Assembly: GCA_050305935.1 (NCBI GenBank)
Contig: JBNLGG010000014.1
Span: forward strand, 9,114-73,113
Reading direction: 5' to 3'
DNA: 64,000 nucleotides
Source: CAJXNP01 sp050305935
GTDB lineage: Bacteria; Bacteroidota; Bacteroidia; Cytophagales; Cyclobacteriaceae
Part shown: piece after piece, positions 36,343 to 44,674 of the stretch
Layout: every line of letters starts with the position of its first letter
How positions within the stretch are numbered: the stretch's first letter is position 1
Notes under the pieces: model-generated
What the model was told of the DNA's origin: nothing
Database searches by the model: none
Seen by the model: the letters and a program-made list of their open reading frames with translations, nothing else
Made by a program: the position numbers and the translations under genes

Positions 36343-37209
36343 ATGTACGACACGTTAAGAGGAACAGGCGTAGCATTAGTTACTCCATTTACCAGCAGTC
36401 TTGAAATTGATTATCCATCATTTAGAAAGTTGCTTGATTACAACGCCGATAACGGCGTAAATTATTTTGTAGTAAACGGTACCACCGGCGAATCTGCCAC
36501 TACAAATAAGCAAGAGAAGCATGCTTTGCTTGATTTCATTCGCAATAACAATAAGAAGAATTTACCTATTGTATATGGTACCGGCGGGTATGATACACTT
36601 GACATAGTCGAACATGTGAAAGAAATGGACTGGGCAGGTGTGGAAGCGCTGTTAAGCGTAAGTCCATATTATAACCGGCCCTCGCAGGCAGGAATAATCA
36701 AGCACTACGAGGCGATTGCCGATGCATGCCCGAAGCCTGTCATTCTTTACAATGTGCCAAAGCGGACCGGGGCGAATTTGACAGCCGCTACGACTTTGGA
36801 GCTGGCGAAGCACCCAAATATTATTGGGATTAAGGAAGCAACAAGTGATTTTGGACAGATCATTGATATTCTTGCGGATAAACCGGATGATTTTATGTTG
36901 ATATCGGGCGATGATATGAATACTGTCGCAATGATTTCTATAGGAGCTGCGGGTGTCATTTCCGTGCTGGCCAATGCCCTTCCGTTGAAGATGTCATCCA
37001 TGGTCCAAAAAGCATTAAATGGAGATTATAGCGGCGCTTCAGAGATTCTTTTTGAATTAAGCAAAATGAATCCACACATGTACTCTGAAGGTAGCCCGGT
37101 AGGGGTAAAGCAACTGCTGGCTGAATTGGGAATAATGGAAAACCACGTCCGTCTGCCGCATGTTCCCGCAAGCGACAAACTGAAAAAGAAAATACAGTCT
37201 TTACTGTAA
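36343..37209 (+). CDS. dapA: 4-hydroxy-tetrahydrodipicolinate synthase
   Basis: DapA condenses pyruvate with aspartate semialdehyde, the first committed step to diaminopimelate and lysine. The 288 residues form the TIM barrel with 'NGTTGESATTNKQE', the Tyr of 'VILYNVPKRTGANL', the Schiff-base Lys164 in 'IIGIKEATSDFGQ', and 'MLISGDDMNTV'. A strong bidirectional terminator follows the stop. Confidence 0.97.
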   Translation: MYDTLRGTGVALVTPFTSSLEIDYPSFRKLLDYNADNGVNYFVVNGTTGESATTNKQEKHALLDFIRNNNKKNLPIVYGTGGYDTLDIVEHVKEMDWAGVEALLSVSPYYNRPSQAGIIKHYEAIADACPKPVILYNVPKRTGANLTAATTLELAKHPNIIGIKEATSDFGQIIDILADKPDDFMLISGDDMNTVAMISIGAAGVISVLANALPLKMSSMVQKALNGDYSGASEILFELSKMNPHMYSEGSPVGVKQLLAELGIMENHVRLPHVPASDKLKKKIQSLL

Positions 37210-37211
37210 AC

Positions 37212-37246
37212 AAAAAAAAAGGGCTCTCAATGGAGCCCTTTTTTTT
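37212..37246. terminator. Bidirectional intrinsic terminator between dapA and the histone-H1-like gene
   Basis: GGGCTC-TCAATG-GAGCCC is flanked by an A-run on the left and a T-run on the right, so it works in both directions. It ends dapA (+) and the small convergent gene at 37260-37436 (-). Confidence 0.92.
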
Positions 37247-37259
37247 GTGCTTTTAAAAA

Positions 37260-37436
37260 TTAGCCCTCGTTTTTAATATCTTGTACTTCTACCCTAATAT
37301 CTTGTGCTAAGTTTTTAAGATCCTGCATACCTTTTCTTACTCTTGTACCGGCTGCCTGATTTTTTTTGTCATAAAACTTTTGAAAGTCACCTTCTAGTGA
37401 CATAACTAAATCTCTAAGTTCGTCGAATCTTTTCAT
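37260..37436 (-). CDS. Histone-H1-like protein (Hc1 family), 58 aa
   Basis: This small gene is shorter than a 60-codon cut-off. It translates to 58 residues beginning MKRFDELRDLVMSLEGDF and continuing 'KFYDKKNQAAGTRVRKGMQD' and 'LKNLAQDIRVEVQDIKN'. This pattern is the Bacteroidetes/Chlamydia Hc1-like family thought to bind DNA and compact the nucleoid. The length and the central AAGTRVRKGMQ motif are conserved in that family. A 101-bp gap separates it from the SPT-like gene upstream, and a shared terminator separates it from dapA. Confidence 0.9.
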   Translation of the reverse strand: MKRFDELRDLVMSLEGDFQKFYDKKNQAAGTRVRKGMQDLKNLAQDIRVEVQDIKNEG

Positions 37437-37537
37437 TTTTATTCAATTAGGTTACGTATATATAGCGTTAAATTTTAGTCAGCAATATAGGTAAAATGTT
37501 TAAAAATCAATAAATGGATGCCTTTTTTTAAACATTT

Positions 37538-38782
37538 TTATGCGATTTCTTCAACGGCCTTTTTATAGTGGCCGCTTCGAAGTTTATCCGATATAGCAAC
37601 GAATGCTTTGATGGTTTCTTCTACATCAGCTTCTGTATGTGCCGCCGTAGGAATTAGTCGCAGCATGATCACACCTTTTGGAACGACAGGATAAATCACT
37701 ATCGAACAGAAGATTCCATAGTTCTCCCTCAAGTCATGCACTAATGCGCCGGCTTCAGGTGGCGTACCACTTAAAAAGACAGGAGTAACGGGTGATTGTG
37801 TGTTGCCAATGTTGAATCCATTGTCTTTTAGGCCTTTTTGCAGCCCGTTGACAATTTTCCACAGATTATTTTTCAATTCAGGTTTTGTTCGAAGAAGCTC
37901 CAGTCTTTTTAAGCCTCCCAGAACCAAAGGCATTGGCAGGGACTTAGCAAAGATTTGAGATCTTACATTGTATCGTAAATACTGAATGATGTCCTTATCC
38001 CCGGCAATAAAAGCACCGATGCTTGCCATAGCTTTCGCAAATGTTGAGAAGTATAGGTCTACCTCATCTTGTACGCCAAATTCTTCGCCAACACCAGCAC
38101 CTGTTTTTCCTAATGTGCCAAATCCGTGGGCATCATCTATTAAAAGCCTGAAACTGAATTTCTTTTTGAGGGCCACGATGTCTTTTAAATTCCCTAAATC
38201 ACCCGACATTCCAAAAACGCCTTCGGTGATCACAAGGATACCGCCGCCAGTTTCTTTGGCAAGCCTGGTAGCTCTTTGAAGTTGCTTCTCCAGGTTTTCG
38301 ATGTCATTGTGAGGAAAGACAAATCGCTTGCCTATGTGCATCCTCAGGCCATCTATAATACAAGCATGAGCCTCAGAATCATAAACGATCACATCTTTTC
38401 TGTCTACGATAGCATCAATGATTGACATAATGCCCTGGTAGCCGTAGTTTAGCAACATGGCTGCATCCTTCTGGACGAAGGCTGCCAATTCTCGCTCAAA
38501 TTTTTCATGGTATGTGGTGTTTCCCGACATGATCCTTGCACCCATTGGGTAGGCCAGACCCCATTCTTGAGAAGCTTCTGCATCAGCTTTCCTTACCTCG
38601 GGATGGTTGGCAAGTCCCAAATAATTATTCAAACTCCAGTTCAGCACTTCCTTCCCTTTGAATTTCATTCTCGGAGCTATTTCGCCCTCTAATTTCGGAA
38701 ACATGAAGTAGCCTTCTTCTTTGAAGTTGGCGTATGTGCCCAGCGGGGTTCTTTCGGTTACTAGTTTCTCAAAAATGTCCAC
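37538..38782 (-). CDS. Alpha-oxoamine synthase family PLP enzyme, probably serine palmitoyltransferase
   Basis: This 414-residue fold-type I PLP enzyme belongs to the family that joins an amino acid to an acyl-CoA with decarboxylation. The family core is visible: 'LNWSLNNYLGLANHPEVRKA', 'PMGARIMSGNTTYHEKFE', the Asp-containing 'FRLLIDDAHGFGTLGKTG', and the PLP-Lys region 'YFSTFAKAMASIGAFIAG'. That last motif resembles Bacteroidetes serine palmitoyltransferases more than 2-amino-3-ketobutyrate CoA ligases, so the first step of sphingolipid synthesis is the best guess. KBL or 8-amino-7-oxononanoate synthase remain alternatives. Confidence 0.8.
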   Translation of the reverse strand: MDIFEKLVTERTPLGTYANFKEEGYFMFPKLEGEIAPRMKFKGKEVLNWSLNNYLGLANHPEVRKADAEASQEWGLAYPMGARIMSGNTTYHEKFERELAAFVQKDAAMLLNYGYQGIMSIIDAIVDRKDVIVYDSEAHACIIDGLRMHIGKRFVFPHNDIENLEKQLQRATRLAKETGGGILVITEGVFGMSGDLGNLKDIVALKKKFSFRLLIDDAHGFGTLGKTGAGVGEEFGVQDEVDLYFSTFAKAMASIGAFIAGDKDIIQYLRYNVRSQIFAKSLPMPLVLGGLKRLELLRTKPELKNNLWKIVNGLQKGLKDNGFNIGNTQSPVTPVFLSGTPPEAGALVHDLRENYGIFCSIVIYPVVPKGVIMLRLIPTAAHTEADVEETIKAFVAISDKLRSGHYKKAVEEIA

Positions 38783-38991
38783 TTTTCTTCCTTTTTTATT
38801 TGATGTTTCAATCTGAAAGCGCGAAGTTAATACGAATTTTATATCTGGAAAAAACTAATCCATATTAATTATTTCCCAAAGTCTACATTTCATTCTTTCA
38901 GTGAAGAATTAAAAATTGCCTTTTCTGCCAGAATGGGGATGGTTTTTGGCTGGAAATGATGGTTTTGAGGTGTTCTAATGTGCGATGGTAA

Positions 38992-40521
38992 ATGTTTTTT
39001 CAAAAAATCTCTATGAGCATAAATGAATTGCAGATGGCAGGTTCTCAGAATATTAAAAAAATTTTGATAGCAAACAGAGGTGAAATTGCGGGGCGGATCA
39101 TTGCCACCACAAAAAAAATGGGAATCGCGTCTGTAGCAGTTTTTAGCGATGTTGACAGGGGCATGCCATTTGTGCGCGATGCAGATGAAGCCGTCCACGT
39201 AGGACCTTCCGAATCCCTAAAGTCCTATCTTAACATGGACAAGATCATTGAAGTAGCCCTGAGGATGAAGTGCGACGCGATACATCCGGGTTATGGATTT
39301 TTGTCCGAAAATGCCCTTTTTGCCAGGAAGGTGGCAGAAGCTGGAATTATATTTATAGGTCCGAAGCCACATACCATTGAAACCATGGGTGACAAAATCA
39401 CCTCTAAAAGGACGGTAAGCAAGTTTGATATTCCTCTCGTTCCGGGGACATCGTCGCCAGTGAAAAATTCCGTTGAAGCCGAAAAGATAGTAGAAGAAAT
39501 CGGTCTGCCCGTTTTGATAAAGGCGAGTGCGGGGGGTGGCGGAAAAGGAATGCGGGTAGTTGACAGCCATGAAAATCTCAAGGAAAGCTTTCAATCTGCG
39601 ATGAGCGAGGCCCAGACGGCCTTTGGCGACCCCTCCGTGTTTATTGAAAAATTTGTTCAAAACCCACGGCATATAGAAGTTCAGGTGCTGGCTGATCAAC
39701 ACGGTAATTTTTTTCATTTAAATGAGAGGGAATGCTCTGTACAACGTCGACACCAGAAGGTGGTTGAGGAGTGTCCATCTGCGATTGTGGATGATGCTTT
39801 GAGGGAAAAGCTTGGCAAGGCTGCCATCGACGTGGCGAGATCGTGTGACTATGTGGGCGCTGGCACGGTAGAGTTTATCATGGATGAGGGCAAGAAATTC
39901 TATTTTTTGGAAATGAATACCAGGCTACAGGTGGAGCACCCCGTGACCGAAATGACAACCGGGCTGGACCTGGTTGCCTTGCAAATTGAAATCGCCGAAG
40001 GTAAAAAGTTGCAATTGAGGCAGGAAGATCTCGCACCGATTGGTCATTCCATTGAGCTGCGGGTCTATGCTGAAGACCCGGAAGATGGTTTTTTACCCTC
40101 GATTGGAAATCTTTGCCACTATAGATTGCCGGAGGGTCGAGGCATACGATTAGACGGGGGATATGAAGAAGGTATGGATATACCTATTTATTATGACCCT
40201 CTTATTTCAAAACTTATTGTTTATGACAAAGACAGAGTCTCCGCCATTCAGAAAATGATAGGAGCAATAAAGAAATACGAGATCAAGGGAGTGAAAACCA
40301 CTTTACCTTTTGGGCTGTTTGTGATGCAAAACAAATACTTTCAAAAAGAGGATTTCGATACTAATTTTGTGGAGAAGCATTATGTGCAGGAGGTAGAAAA
40401 ATTGAAGGTGGAAATGGAAGAGATTGCGGCTTTAATGACCCATAAGATATTGATGGAACAGAAAGATAATCTGGTTCCCGTGATCAGATCAAAATCAAAT
40501 TGGCGACGAAGATTGATTTAA
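38992..40521 (+). CDS. accC: Biotin carboxylase subunit (acetyl/propionyl-CoA carboxylase type)
   Basis: This ATP-grasp enzyme carboxylates the biotin of a separate carrier protein. 'KKILIANRGEIAGRIIATTK' starts the domain. 'VLIKASAGGGGKGMRVV' is the glycine-rich loop, and 'EMNTRLQVEHPVTEMTTG' holds the metal and catalytic residues. About 50 extra C-terminal residues ending 'IRSKSNWRRRLI' make it 509 aa and resemble the second, longer AccC type in Bacteroidetes. There is no biotinyl domain. ATGs at 39013 and 39034 are alternative starts; none has a clear ribosome-binding site. The next gene begins 6 bp after the stop. Confidence 0.92.
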   Translation: MFFQKISMSINELQMAGSQNIKKILIANRGEIAGRIIATTKKMGIASVAVFSDVDRGMPFVRDADEAVHVGPSESLKSYLNMDKIIEVALRMKCDAIHPGYGFLSENALFARKVAEAGIIFIGPKPHTIETMGDKITSKRTVSKFDIPLVPGTSSPVKNSVEAEKIVEEIGLPVLIKASAGGGGKGMRVVDSHENLKESFQSAMSEAQTAFGDPSVFIEKFVQNPRHIEVQVLADQHGNFFHLNERECSVQRRHQKVVEECPSAIVDDALREKLGKAAIDVARSCDYVGAGTVEFIMDEGKKFYFLEMNTRLQVEHPVTEMTTGLDLVALQIEIAEGKKLQLRQEDLAPIGHSIELRVYAEDPEDGFLPSIGNLCHYRLPEGRGIRLDGGYEEGMDIPIYYDPLISKLIVYDKDRVSAIQKMIGAIKKYEIKGVKTTLPFGLFVMQNKYFQKEDFDTNFVEKHYVQEVEKLKVEMEEIAALMTHKILMEQKDNLVPVIRSKSNWRRRLI

Positions 40522-40527
40522 GTGAAC

Positions 40528-41220
40528 ATGCAAAGGCTAGTATTGGTAGTATTAATTTTAGTGGGAAGTGGGGTGCCCACATTCTCCCAACCTCGTCCCT
40601 TATATCCTATTTTACATGATTATGCCAAAGGCCTTTATAAGGAATATAAGACCATACCCGAGGAAAGAAGGTTTCGTCTGGAAGCAATTGCTGATTTTAT
40701 TCTCCAAAACAAAAGCTATAATCGATTGTCTGAAGTATTGTTTATTGGAACAAATCAGTCTACCCGCAGCCAGTTGGCACAGGTGTGGGCTTACGCAGCG
40801 GCACATTATTATGGATTGGAAGGAGCGAAGTTTTATTCCGGAGGCATTCAGCAGGATCCCATTTCAGAAAATACAATTGAGGTCCTCGAACGGGCAGGAT
40901 TTATTGTATATCGAATGAAAGAAGGGAACAGGAGGTACTACCAAGTCAAATTCAGCTATAAAATTGATCCTGTCATATTGTATTCAAAGGAAATAGAGGA
41001 TAGGAATAATCCGCCGACCCAATTTATGGCTGTGATTGTATGTCAAAATGCTGCACAAAACCTACCGGTGATCAAAGGAACCTTTAACCGCCTGGAATTG
41101 ACTTACTATGACCCGAGTGGTTATGATGGTCTGGAAGAAGAAAAGGAGGAGTACGATAAGGTGTGTCATCAAATTGCATTGGAAATGTTTTACCTTTTCA
41201 GTAAGCTCAAAAACGTCTGA
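40528..41220 (+). CDS. Exported low-molecular-weight phosphatase/arsenate-reductase-like protein lacking the catalytic Cys
   Basis: This 230-residue protein has a signal peptide (MQRLVLVVLILVGSGVPTFSQ) and an LMW-PTP/ArsC-like domain. The phosphate-binding loop reads 'VLFIGTNQSTRSQLAQVWA', where family members have C-x5-R. Arg80 is in place, but the nucleophile position is Gly74 (GGA). 'FYSGGIQQDP' matches the family's SGG/SAGT strand, and 'VIVCQNAAQNLPVI' occupies the later Asp/Cys region. Bacteroidetes relatives I recall keep the Cys. Dephosphorylation or arsenate reduction therefore looks impossible; a binding role is inference. The ATG at 40528 is chosen over GTG 40522. It follows accC by 6 bp. 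Confidence 0.8.
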   Translation: MQRLVLVVLILVGSGVPTFSQPRPLYPILHDYAKGLYKEYKTIPEERRFRLEAIADFILQNKSYNRLSEVLFIGTNQSTRSQLAQVWAYAAAHYYGLEGAKFYSGGIQQDPISENTIEVLERAGFIVYRMKEGNRRYYQVKFSYKIDPVILYSKEIEDRNNPPTQFMAVIVCQNAAQNLPVIKGTFNRLELTYYDPSGYDGLEEEKEEYDKVCHQIALEMFYLFSKLKNV

Positions 41221-41224
41221 AGAA

Positions 41225-41752
41225 TCAACCGGCAACCTTGGCTGTAGAATTATTTTTGGGTTCGAGAAATGGCTTCCATTCCAGGTAGTCATATCCCGAG
41301 AATTCCCTGAGAAACATCACATAGGAAGGTTTAAAGGGGCGGTAAGGCAGCTTCATCTCCGCTTCTTCAGGCATGAAATCTCCTTTTTTTGAATTACAAG
41401 GCTTGCAGGCCGTCGCCAGGTTGTTCCAAGTTGTTTTTCCTCCCCTGGCTTTGGGAAGGACATGGTCCAAAGTCAGATCTTTTTTCGAGCCACAGTATAA
41501 ACATTTGTACCCATCTCTTTTAAAGATATTATCCCTGGAAAGCATCACGCCACGGTAGGGTATATTGACGTATCGCTTAAGTTTGATAACCGATGGCATG
41601 GGATAACTGGCAGAAACCGTGTGAAGATCCATCGACCTGTTTTTTGAGATGAGATCAGCTTTTTCCAGGAACACAAGGAGGAATGCTCTCTGTACGGTAC
41701 AGATAGTGATAGGGGAATAGTCCATATTTAAAACGAGCACCTTGGGTTTCAT
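41225..41752 (-). CDS. HNH endonuclease family protein
   Basis: This 175-residue protein has an N-terminal domain common to Bacteroidetes HNH proteins ('PKVLVLNMDYSPITICTVQ') and a C-terminal HNH nuclease domain. The zinc-binding Cys pairs are in 'CLYCGSKKDL' and 'CKPCNSKK', and the catalytic HNH core is 'TLDHVLPKARGGKTTWNN'. It is a chromosomal singleton convergent with the phosphatase-like gene, with only 4 bp between stops. Its physiological role is unknown. Confidence 0.9.
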   Translation of the reverse strand: MKPKVLVLNMDYSPITICTVQRAFLLVFLEKADLISKNRSMDLHTVSASYPMPSVIKLKRYVNIPYRGVMLSRDNIFKRDGYKCLYCGSKKDLTLDHVLPKARGGKTTWNNLATACKPCNSKKGDFMPEEAEMKLPYRPFKPSYVMFLREFSGYDYLEWKPFLEPKNNSTAKVAG

Positions 41753-41871
41753 CTGTTTCTAATCGTTTAATTTTCAATGGTACAGATGCCGTGCTTGTCG
41801 ACAGGCTGGAAACCTCACATATTATAATCCTTGTCCTGTGTGTTCCGCCAAATGGCGGATCAAGCTCGGTT

Positions 41872-42660
41872 TCATTCGATCAATAACCTTCTTATACCTG
41901 CAAGGGTATGGGTGTATTCATTTAATTCTTTACTAAAGATACCCTTTTCATCCAAATTATCAATTCGCACCTTTCCAGACGCATGTATAATCTTGCCTTC
42001 TTCCAATAAAATTCCTACGTGGATGATCTTTTCTTGTTCATTGGAAAAGAAGGCGATATCACCGGGAACAGCGTGGTTGAATTTCATTTTTTTGCCTTGC
42101 ATGTATTGCTCGTGGCTGTCCCGTTTTAAACTGTATCCGCAGATCTTGAAAACTTGTTGGGTGAATCCGGAGCAGTCTATGCCAAAAGGTGTTTTTCCAC
42201 CCCATAGATAGGGTGTGTTTAGGTACTTCATTGCGATTTTCCGGAGCGTATCATAGTCAGATTTTTTGCCCATATTCTTTGACTCCCCGTTAAATGCAAA
42301 CTGCTCCTGCATTTCAAAAAGTTCAGCGCTTGTGATCGGCAAGATGCTACCGATGACGATATTGAGAAGTTGTTTTTTGTACAGAATGGTGGAAACGGTG
42401 TCTGTGCTTATTTTGTATTCAAGGGATTGTATCTGGTGGTAATAGTCTTCGTTGATTTCTTGTCCCTGTTTTTTGTCAATCCAGCCCTTGTATCCGTCAA
42501 AATCATTTTCTATCCGCCACCATTTTTTGTCTTCTGAGGTTTCCAGGATTTTAAATGATTCCCCAAAAAGCAACTGGCTGATCATTTCTGACTTATCGGA
42601 GTGCTTGTCTCTTATGGGCACGATGGACAACCGGCATATACCAAAGGAAGTATACTTCAT
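41872..42660 (-). CDS. NlpC/P60-family peptidoglycan hydrolase with SH3-like domains
   Basis: This 262-residue C40 peptidase begins with bacterial SH3-like modules ('FGESFKILETSEDKKWWRI', 'GYKGWIDKKQGQEI') and ends in the NlpC/P60 catalytic domain. The catalytic Cys is in 'TPFGIDCSGFTQQVF', the His in 'KIIHVGILLEEGKIIHASG', and PGDIAFF is the third conserved segment. It should cut peptide stems of peptidoglycan. No signal peptide is obvious at the chosen start. It begins 1 bp after the smpB stop. Confidence 0.92.
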   Translation of the reverse strand: MKYTSFGICRLSIVPIRDKHSDKSEMISQLLFGESFKILETSEDKKWWRIENDFDGYKGWIDKKQGQEINEDYYHQIQSLEYKISTDTVSTILYKKQLLNIVIGSILPITSAELFEMQEQFAFNGESKNMGKKSDYDTLRKIAMKYLNTPYLWGGKTPFGIDCSGFTQQVFKICGYSLKRDSHEQYMQGKKMKFNHAVPGDIAFFSNEQEKIIHVGILLEEGKIIHASGKVRIDNLDEKGIFSKELNEYTHTLAGIRRLLIE

Positions 42661-42661
42661 A

Positions 42662-43129
42662 TCAATATTTCACATTTGATAATTCCCGTTGTATATCCTT
42701 CTTCTTGATATCTTCCCGTTTGTCGTGAAGCTTCTTGCCTTTAGCCAACGCCACTTCCAGTTTTGCCAGCCCCCTGTCATTGATAAAAAGACGGGTGGGG
42801 ATAATGGTGATACTGGTTTCTTTTGATTTGTCCTCCAGCTTTTCCAGCTCTTTTTTCTTTAATAAAAGTTTCCGTTCCCTTTTTGGGTCGTGGTTAAAAT
42901 GCTTAGCCTGGCTGTATGGGGTGATGTTCATTTCTTTGACGAATAATTCGCCCCGGTTAATAAAACAATAGGCATGTTGCAAGCTGGCCTTTCCTTCACG
43001 AATTGATTTAATCTCCGTGCCTGTGAGTACTATTCCAGCAATGTATTTATCCAAAAAATGATATTCAAAGCTGGCTTTTTTGTTCTTGATATTAATGTTT
43101 TTTGAAAAATTCTTCTTTTCCTGGGTCAT
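42662..43129 (-). CDS. smpB: SsrA-binding protein SmpB
   Basis: SmpB binds tmRNA and brings it to stalled ribosomes for trans-translation. The 155 residues show 'NKKASFEYHFLDKYIAGIVL', 'TGTEIKSIREGKASLQHAYC', 'NPKRERKLLLKKKELEKLE'-like sequence (here HDPKRERKLLLKKKELEKLE), and the basic C-terminal tail 'ALAKGKKLHDKREDIKKKD'. No tmRNA gene was recognised in this window. It forms a two-gene operon with the NlpC/P60 gene. Confidence 0.96.
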   Translation of the reverse strand: MTQEKKNFSKNINIKNKKASFEYHFLDKYIAGIVLTGTEIKSIREGKASLQHAYCFINRGELFVKEMNITPYSQAKHFNHDPKRERKLLLKKKELEKLEDKSKETSITIIPTRLFINDRGLAKLEVALAKGKKLHDKREDIKKKDIQRELSNVKY

Positions 43130-43372
43130 CTCTTCTTTTCCTCTTTTTTACTCCGAATGAAAATGTAAAGTAAAAAAATACCTCGGATGTCTGCTTAACG
43201 AAAGATAGATTAATTGGTTATTAAATTTGGCATGGCCCGAAACATCCCGAATTTTTTAAGAGATTCGAGGAGTTTGTCTTTAATATTTTAACACCCCGAT
43301 TTCTTATTTAAACCCAATTGCCCTAAACTTGCACTTCCATTTTTCGTGGCACTAAGAGTCAATTACAAACCA

Positions 43373-43954
43373 ATGGAGGTAGTCATTATTAAATACAACG
43401 CCGGGAACGTCGTTTCGGTCACCAATACCCTGAATAGACTGGGAGTGGAACCAGTTCACACCGATGATGCGGAAATAATTAAAAAGGCCGATAAGGTGAT
43501 TTTCCCAGGAGTAGGGGAGGCCAGCACTGCCATGAACTATTTGAAAAAGCAGGGACTGGATAAACTTCTTACCGATCTCCATCAACCCTTCCTGGGTATT
43601 TGCCTGGGACTTCAATTAATGTGCAAATATTCGGAAGAAAACGATACTCCCTGTCTGGGTATTTTTGATAAGCAGGTAAGGCGATTTGAAAACACTTTAA
43701 AAGTGCCACAGATCGGTTGGAATTTATTAAAGGATCTTAAGTCCCCTATTCTTAACGATCTGCCTGAACATCCCTACATTTATTTTGTACACAGCTATTA
43801 CGCAGAAGTTGGCCAGGAAACCATAGCGACTTCAGATTATGGGGTGCCTTTCAGCGCTGCGTTACACAAAGATAACTATTACGCCATCCAGGGGCACCCA
43901 GAGAAAAGTGGGAAAACCGGACAGAAAATCATTGAGAACTTTTTAAACCTGTAA
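43373..43954 (+). CDS. hisH: Imidazole glycerol phosphate synthase, glutamine amidotransferase subunit HisH
   Basis: HisH hydrolyses glutamine to feed ammonia to HisF in histidine synthesis. The GATase1 nucleophile is in 'PFLGICLGLQLMCKYSE', and the His/Glu of the triad are in 'YAIQGHPEKSGKTGQ'. 'VIIKYNAGNVVSVTNTLNRL' starts the domain, so the ATG at 43373 is preferred over the GTG at 43346. It is the first gene of a hisH-hisA-hisF-hisIE run; hisA begins 1 bp after the stop. Confidence 0.96.
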   Translation: MEVVIIKYNAGNVVSVTNTLNRLGVEPVHTDDAEIIKKADKVIFPGVGEASTAMNYLKKQGLDKLLTDLHQPFLGICLGLQLMCKYSEENDTPCLGIFDKQVRRFENTLKVPQIGWNLLKDLKSPILNDLPEHPYIYFVHSYYAEVGQETIATSDYGVPFSAALHKDNYYAIQGHPEKSGKTGQKIIENFLNL

Positions 43955-43955
43955 G

Positions 43956-44672
43956 ATGGAGATTATTCCTGCGATAGATATCATAGGTGGTAAATGTGTG
44001 CGACTGACCAAAGGGGACTATGCCCAAATGAAAGTATACAATGAAGATCCCCTGGAAGTGGCGAAAATGTTTGAGGACCACGGATTCAGAAGGTTGCACT
44101 TAGTTGACCTGGACGGAGCCAAAGAAAAAAAGGTGATCAACTACAACGTACTGGAAAAAGTAGCAGGGAAAACCGGCCTTTTTGTTGATTTTGGTGGAGG
44201 GGTTCAGTCAGACGAGGATATTCGCATAGCCTTTGATTGTGGCGCCAGGCAAATAACCGGTGGAAGTATTGCGGTAAAAAACCCAGGGTTATTTGATGCC
44301 TGGCTGAAGAAATATGGTGCTGAAAAGATCATTCTTGGCGCCGATGTAAAAGATAAAAAGATAGCAGTAAGCGGCTGGCAGGAAAAGAGCGAATTGCACC
44401 TCTTTGATTTTTTGGAACAATACCTGGAAAAAGAAATTAAATACGTGATCTCTACGGATGTCAGTAAAGATGGTATGCTGAAAGGTCCTGCTTTCGATTT
44501 GTACAAGGAAATGTCTGAACGCTATGAGCAATTAAACATCATTGCCAGCGGGGGGGTGAGCGAATTAAGCGATGTGGAAAAATTGGCTGAGCAGGAAGTG
44601 TATGGAGTGATCATTGGCAAGGCCATTTATGAAGGAAGAATTGATTTAAAAGAACTAAGTAAACTGGTCTGA
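43956..44672 (+). CDS. hisA: ProFAR isomerase HisA
   Basis: HisA isomerises ProFAR to PRFAR. The 238-residue barrel starts 'MEIIPAIDIIGGKCVRLTKG' (catalytic Asp8). It contains 'LHLVDLDGAK', 'VDFGGGVQSDEDI', the second catalytic Asp in 'YVISTDVSKDGMLKGPA', and 'IIASGGVSELSDVEKL'. It is tightly packed between hisH (1 bp) and hisF (2 bp). Confidence 0.97.
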   Translation: MEIIPAIDIIGGKCVRLTKGDYAQMKVYNEDPLEVAKMFEDHGFRRLHLVDLDGAKEKKVINYNVLEKVAGKTGLFVDFGGGVQSDEDIRIAFDCGARQITGGSIAVKNPGLFDAWLKKYGAEKIILGADVKDKKIAVSGWQEKSELHLFDFLEQYLEKEIKYVISTDVSKDGMLKGPAFDLYKEMSERYEQLNIIASGGVSELSDVEKLAEQEVYGVIIGKAIYEGRIDLKELSKLV

Positions 44673-44674
44673 AG

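Noticed and set aside
39217..39717. 166-codon minus-strand frame inside accC
   Set aside because: Antisense to a clear biotin carboxylase; no independent motif or start context.
42600..43372. tmRNA (ssrA) gene near smpB
   Set aside because: No tRNA-Ala-like ends or tag reading frame were found near smpB on either strand.
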